Shown here piece after piece: positions 9,109 to 12,645 of a stretch of DNA of 12,645 nucleotides. The stretch comes from Larix sibirica (Eukaryota > Streptophyta > Pinopsida > Pinales > Pinaceae), in contig NWUY0300097714.1 of the NCBI GenBank assembly GCA_004151065.3, forward strand, positions 1 to 12,645. Direction: 5' to 3'. A program made the translations under genes and the position numbers. Each line of letters begins with the position of its first letter. Position 1 is the stretch's first letter. Below the pieces are notes generated by a model. That model had not been told where the DNA came from. It saw only the letters and a program-made list of their open reading frames with translations, and ran no database searches.

Positions 9109-10825
9109 ATGGAAAAGGTGGTAGTTATCCATAACTTGAAGGAATAAACTCTTTATTTGTTTTTCATATGGTTCATAGCATAAAAATATTTCACTAACAA
9201 ACATGTTGAAAAGTAAATGTTTATCAGAGTTATTTATAGATGTGCAACGATATTCAACTCACACATATTATACATTGTTTTCTTCCTATATCAATGACTA
9301 TCTAAGTTTACTAAATATGAATGGTTCTGTATACTTCTAAGCCTATTCTAGTTCATAGAAGCAATGTTCTTTTAGTTACTATGAATTGCATACATGCCAA
9401 GGATTATGGGTTTAAATCCTAGCCTAATTATTTTATAATAGCTAAGGCATATTTACTACCTTGTTATAACTGTAATGTGTGTATTCTAACACAAGGCATT
9501 ATATATAGGTTGTTTTTATGCATAGGGTATAATGTACTATGGCCAAAAACATATTATAAATTACAAGGTGATATACCTATATCCAAAACTAGGTATAATG
9601 TACATGTTATAGGCTTTTCCATAGGTTCAAATACAATACTTATACGTATGTTTACCATATAGTAATACTTTGGGTCAAATTGTATTACCATTTGACATAG
9701 GTCGTGATTATGACGATGGTCCAAGCCATTCAATTAAACCAAATTACAAAGTATTAAGAAAAGGATTAAAACTCCAACACTAAGCATGTTGTTCAATGAC
9801 CCAATGGTGGTGTGGCATATGAATCAACGACCAAGGATCGACTTCAGAATACTAACCACAATCTAGTTAACAATTATTCTTCTTCTGAATGTGTTAAGTG
9901 TTATGTCATGATAACCAACACTCGGTATATTGTTGGCCTTCGGTCCTTTCACACTTAAAATGGAGGTTGGTATATGATTTAGCGTATTGTTGTAAGGTTT
10001 CATAACCAGGTTATACTTGTATATAAGCAATATCATGCATAATTATTTTGCATTCAGGGTTTTTGGTATATTGGTTTTTTTTTACAAGCTATAATCGGTA
10101 GCTCTTCCTCTAGTGAGAGGCATTAGCATTCTCATGTATTTTCCATCCAAATTTATACAAATAGTTTGAACCTTGTTGATGTTGTAGAATTTAATTTGGG
10201 TTAAGAGAATATGGTAAGGAACCAATTGCTTTGGCTGTTGAGGTTATAGTTTATATAACTCTACGACAATTCAAGGGTCTACTAGTTAAAATTTTGGGTT
10301 TCGAACTAGCGCTTTACACAGGTAACTATTAGTTCTTCCTTGAATAACGTATGCTTATCAAAACTCTGCTAAAATAATTGTTATTAGTTGCGAGTATAAG
10401 ATGGTTTTTAGCATTGGTTATTCTCTGCATTTACAAGGATTTATTTCTCTAATTGACCATTGATCTATACTAGGTATGAACATATTTCTTTACTTCAACA
10501 GTTTCTACTCAAACAATTTCGTTTGAATGAGTCATTTTCGTCATAGGAATATAGGAGTCTCATTACTCATTGTGCGTGTGCACTTGTGAGGTACTAAGTG
10601 TTTGTTCCATTGGTTAGAGGGACTGTATGTAATGCATGTAGAGCTTTGTTTGTTGATACCACTGGAGAGGTTTATCCTTGCACTGATTGTCGCGGGTTTT
10701 GATTGCTTATTTTGTAATAGCCATACTATGAGTTGAGTATGGGATACAACCTTCAAACGCTAGCAGTAGGGTTGTTTTAAGGTATTTACACAATTCAAAA
10801 GTCTTCCTAGGGTCTATTACTAGTT

Positions 10826-11053
10826 GTAAAGACTATGAATAAGAATATTCTTACCCTATTTCCTAATGTAAAGATTATACCAGAAATGTGATTACTTATT
10901 TTGAGATTTGGGTATATGTAAAAGAAAATATAAACAAAATATTTGTATATTATTTCAATGTGTAAAGAATGTAAGCAAGTAAATCCTTATTATGTACTAG
11001 ATTGTAAAGAATATAATTAAGAATATATTTATTTTGATATTTGGGTTTATGTA
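10826..11053. repeat. Degenerate AT-rich direct repeats
   Basis: Two short blocks recur in the same order: a TGTAAAGA-x-TAT-x-AATAAGAATAT-like block near 10826 and again near 11003, and a TTATTTTGA-x-ATTTGGGT-x-TATGTA block near 10896 and again near 11029. A further TGTAAAGAATGTAAGCAAG lies near 10962. Spacing differs between the two pairs, so these are decayed repeats and not a regular array. Confidence 0.6.
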
Positions 11054-11386
11054 TATTTTTAAAAGGGAAATACAAGCAAAGTATACCCATTGTAAATATA
11101 TAAACAAGATGTGCTTCTACTAAGATTTTGGGTTAGTAATATTAAGGAAATCTATGTTTGTCCTTTACACAACAACGTACACATATATACATGAGTTTAT
11201 TTCTATAATATAACAAGTGTTTCTTTTTTCATTTTCCATTTCATATGCATATTATAGTAAATATTTCTTACATGATAATCAACAAAATGAATTCAATTAT
11301 TTATTATGAAATCATAACACGAATTAACAGTAATGAGTGAAATAGACTTATATGTTTCCATAATTAGGTTCCCCAATAAACTGTCT

Positions 11387-11409
11387 TGGGTAGTTCCACG
11401 AACCACCCA
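11387..11409 (-). other. Short stem-loop, 10-bp stem with 3-nt loop
   Basis: The minus strand reads TGGGTGGTTC, GTG, GAACTACCCA. The two arms pair over ten positions, nine Watson-Crick and one G-U, around a GTG loop. On the plus strand the same position is an A-C mismatch, so the better fold is in minus-strand RNA, the direction of the retroelement. Its function is unknown. Confidence 0.65.
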
Positions 11410-11467
11410 GCCATAGGTTGTCTAAAGGAACTTAACCTTTATGTCTCAGAAGCCACCCTTCATCTAG

Positions 11468-11479
11468 ACCATGATACCA
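11468..11479 (-). promoter_or_regulatory. Weak primer-binding-site-like sequence
   Basis: The minus strand reads TGGTATCATGGT. The first eight bases equal the start of the initiator-Met tRNA complement common in plant LTR retrotransposons (TGGTATCA), and the rest diverges. It lies six bases inside a possible LTR end (CA at 11486-11487). An eight-base match is weak evidence, and Ogre-type elements usually use another tRNA. Confidence 0.25.
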
Positions 11480-11485
11480 CCAGGA

Positions 11486-12443
11486 TGAAATAGGACTCAA
11501 GGTTTCTTGATTTCTCTTAGGTAGAATTACCCTAGAAAACTCAAATCATTTCAGTTCTACTAAACAAGGTAACACTCTCGATCTTTGTCACACCTAACAC
11601 ATCTAGTTCTCATAACAGTTGCATGCCCCACCTAAAAAATACAATGCTCATAATAGTGTGCACGGAGAGTCTTGGTATCCTTGTTTATGCATGTCGAGAT
11701 ATCATCTGTTACCAAACCATATGACTAAACTAGATAGGATCTCATAATCCACGCCTCGTATACAAATTACTAGTGCTCTTCAATATGATCATAGGGAGCC
11801 CTATATTACTATCATTCAAATTGAACTTGAACAATTATGGTAGAATTCTACTATAGAAATAACATCACTAGTTCACAAAACAAAAGGGGGCATATTCCTC
11901 TTTGGTTTCTAGTTTCTTCCTCAGAGACACCTCCATTCATTAATGTAACAACTATTAACATCAAACCTACCTTTGTAGTAGTTCATAGTTAATAATTAAC
12001 CCAATGGTTTCCTCCCTTCACTCATTCGAGTCCTCATTCAAATATTGGTAGGAAGAGTGTTCTAATTGGACTCCTTGTTCCTAAATGATAGGAGAACAAC
12101 ACATAGCTAAATTTTTGGGTAATAGATATATTGTAGGAAAGAGGTTTCAACAACTTATTCATTTATTGAAAGAAGGTACATCTAGTTAACACTTGGACTT
12201 CTAGAACATGTACTACCTTCCCCACTTGTTGTATCATGGTCTCTCTTATGTCGACCCTGCCCAATCAGCCTTGGATGCCTTTTATTGAAATATGTTTGAA
12301 AGATATTTACAATCACACCATTATTATAATAATATCTCATGGTGCATCAATCCAAATGTTATGTAAAATTTTTAATCAAAGCAATTAACAAACTAATTCA
12401 AAATAACATTTAATTCTAAGGGGTAATATCCTAGGATATTACA
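11486..12443 (-). repeat. Speculative 5' LTR of the minus-strand element
   Basis: The minus strand starts TGTAATATCCTAGGATATTA at 12443 and could end in CA at 11486, about 960 bases later, just before a primer-binding-site-like sequence. The start resembles TGT-initiated plant LTRs. The partner LTR would lie outside the window, so no LTR pair or target-site duplication can be seen. Neither strand of this stretch encodes anything recognisable. Confidence 0.25.
12423..12442. repeat. Perfect 20-bp palindrome
   Basis: GTAATATCCT is followed immediately by AGGATATTAC, its exact reverse complement, giving a 20-bp dyad centred on CCTAGG. It is at the edge of the speculative LTR. No known binding site is recognised. 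Confidence 0.9.
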
Positions 12444-12645
12444 TGGAGGATCTCAATAGCGTCCTTACTGCCCCTTCTATGATTTATAGCACACTCTCCC
12501 ATTGTTGTAGGAAATGTCATCCTTCCCTTATTTCTAGACTTGAGGAAATGGACATAATCAATTTCCATGAGTTCTCTTGATCCAGATGGATATCGGTGGC
12601 CACCCACCTATTCCACTGGCTCAAAACAACTTTTCCAATTTGGCA
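12444..12645. other. Right edge, nothing recognised
   Basis: This short stretch has no open frame of note on either strand and no similarity that I recognise to the rest of the window. It would be the flank of the element if the LTR proposal is right. Confidence 0.4.

Larger units (their letters stand above)
8754..10074. repeat. Tandem duplication, copy B (about 1.32 kb unit)
   Basis: This is the second copy of the 7386-8753 unit, starting CTTACCTCTGTA and ending TTGGTATATTGG before a poly-T run. It is shorter because of small indels: a (TA)7 tract replaces the (AC)17 tract of copy A, and an 18-base segment present in copy A (about 8056-8073) is absent. The identity to copy A looks high by eye, with scattered substitutions. 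The ORF fragment it contains breaks off at the junction, where it meets the non-coding end of copy A. Confidence 0.93.
10075..11485. other. AT-rich non-coding stretch, leader-like position
   Basis: I see no protein-like frame on either strand; the 71-codon minus frame at 10541-10756 has no motif and ordinary chance composition. The stretch begins with a poly-T run after copy B and holds degenerate AT-rich direct repeats (10826-11053) and a small strong hairpin (11387-11409). If the LTR proposed at 11486-12443 is real, this would be the 5' untranslated leader of the minus-strand element. Confidence 0.45.

Noticed and set aside
8113-9662. Similar plus-strand open frames at 8113-8307 and 9477-9662
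   Set aside because: They resemble each other only because they lie in the two duplication copies. The frames are not kept equally, so there is no sign of coding selection.
10280-10320. GGGTTTCGAACTAGCGC, like a tRNA T-arm on either strand
   Set aside because: A 6-bp inverted repeat is present, but no cloverleaf can be drawn and no acceptor or anticodon arm is visible.
10541-10756. Minus-strand open frame of 71 codons
   Set aside because: No motif, no continuation on either side, and composition like chance in AT-rich DNA.

Overview
The window looks like repeat-filled intergenic DNA from a land plant, most likely a seed plant with a large genome (a gymnosperm is possible, but nothing here proves it). 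I see no intact host gene, tRNA, rRNA or CRISPR. The base composition is AT-rich. Long stretches become readable as protein only on the minus strand, and only across stop codons and frameshifts. These are decayed parts of a Ty3/gypsy-type LTR retrotransposon.

Layout, read in the direction of transcription (right to left). Positions 12443-11486 are a speculative 5' LTR starting TGTAATATCC, with a weak primer-binding-site-like sequence just inside it. Positions 11485-10075 are a non-coding, AT-rich leader-like stretch with a strong small hairpin and degenerate repeats. Positions 10074-7386 are two tandem copies of a segment of about 1.37 kb. Each copy carries about 1 kb of non-coding DNA plus the first ~110 readable codons of a decayed reading frame. 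That frame continues from the left copy down to about 4640. It encodes a large unrecognised protein with an acidic tract, a G-patch-like motif and coiled-coil-like segments. Positions 4639-2881 show nothing I can support. Positions 2880-1250 are a decayed gag, 1240-307 a decayed aspartic protease, and 306-1 an RNase H domain cut by the window edge.

The order upstream ORF, gag, protease, RNase H is all on one strand and is consistent with one very long Tat/Ogre-like element. Its RT and integrase, if present, would lie beyond the left edge. Two architectural points stand out. RNase H follows protease directly, with no reverse transcriptase between them. A roughly 1000-codon accessory ORF sits 5' of gag. 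All coding parts are dead: stops are frequent, the protease active site reads D-Y-G, and two of the three visible RNase H acidic positions are replaced. Stops shared by both tandem copies show that the ORF was already inactive before the duplication.

All reading was by eye. Family assignments rest on remembered motif patterns, not on searches.
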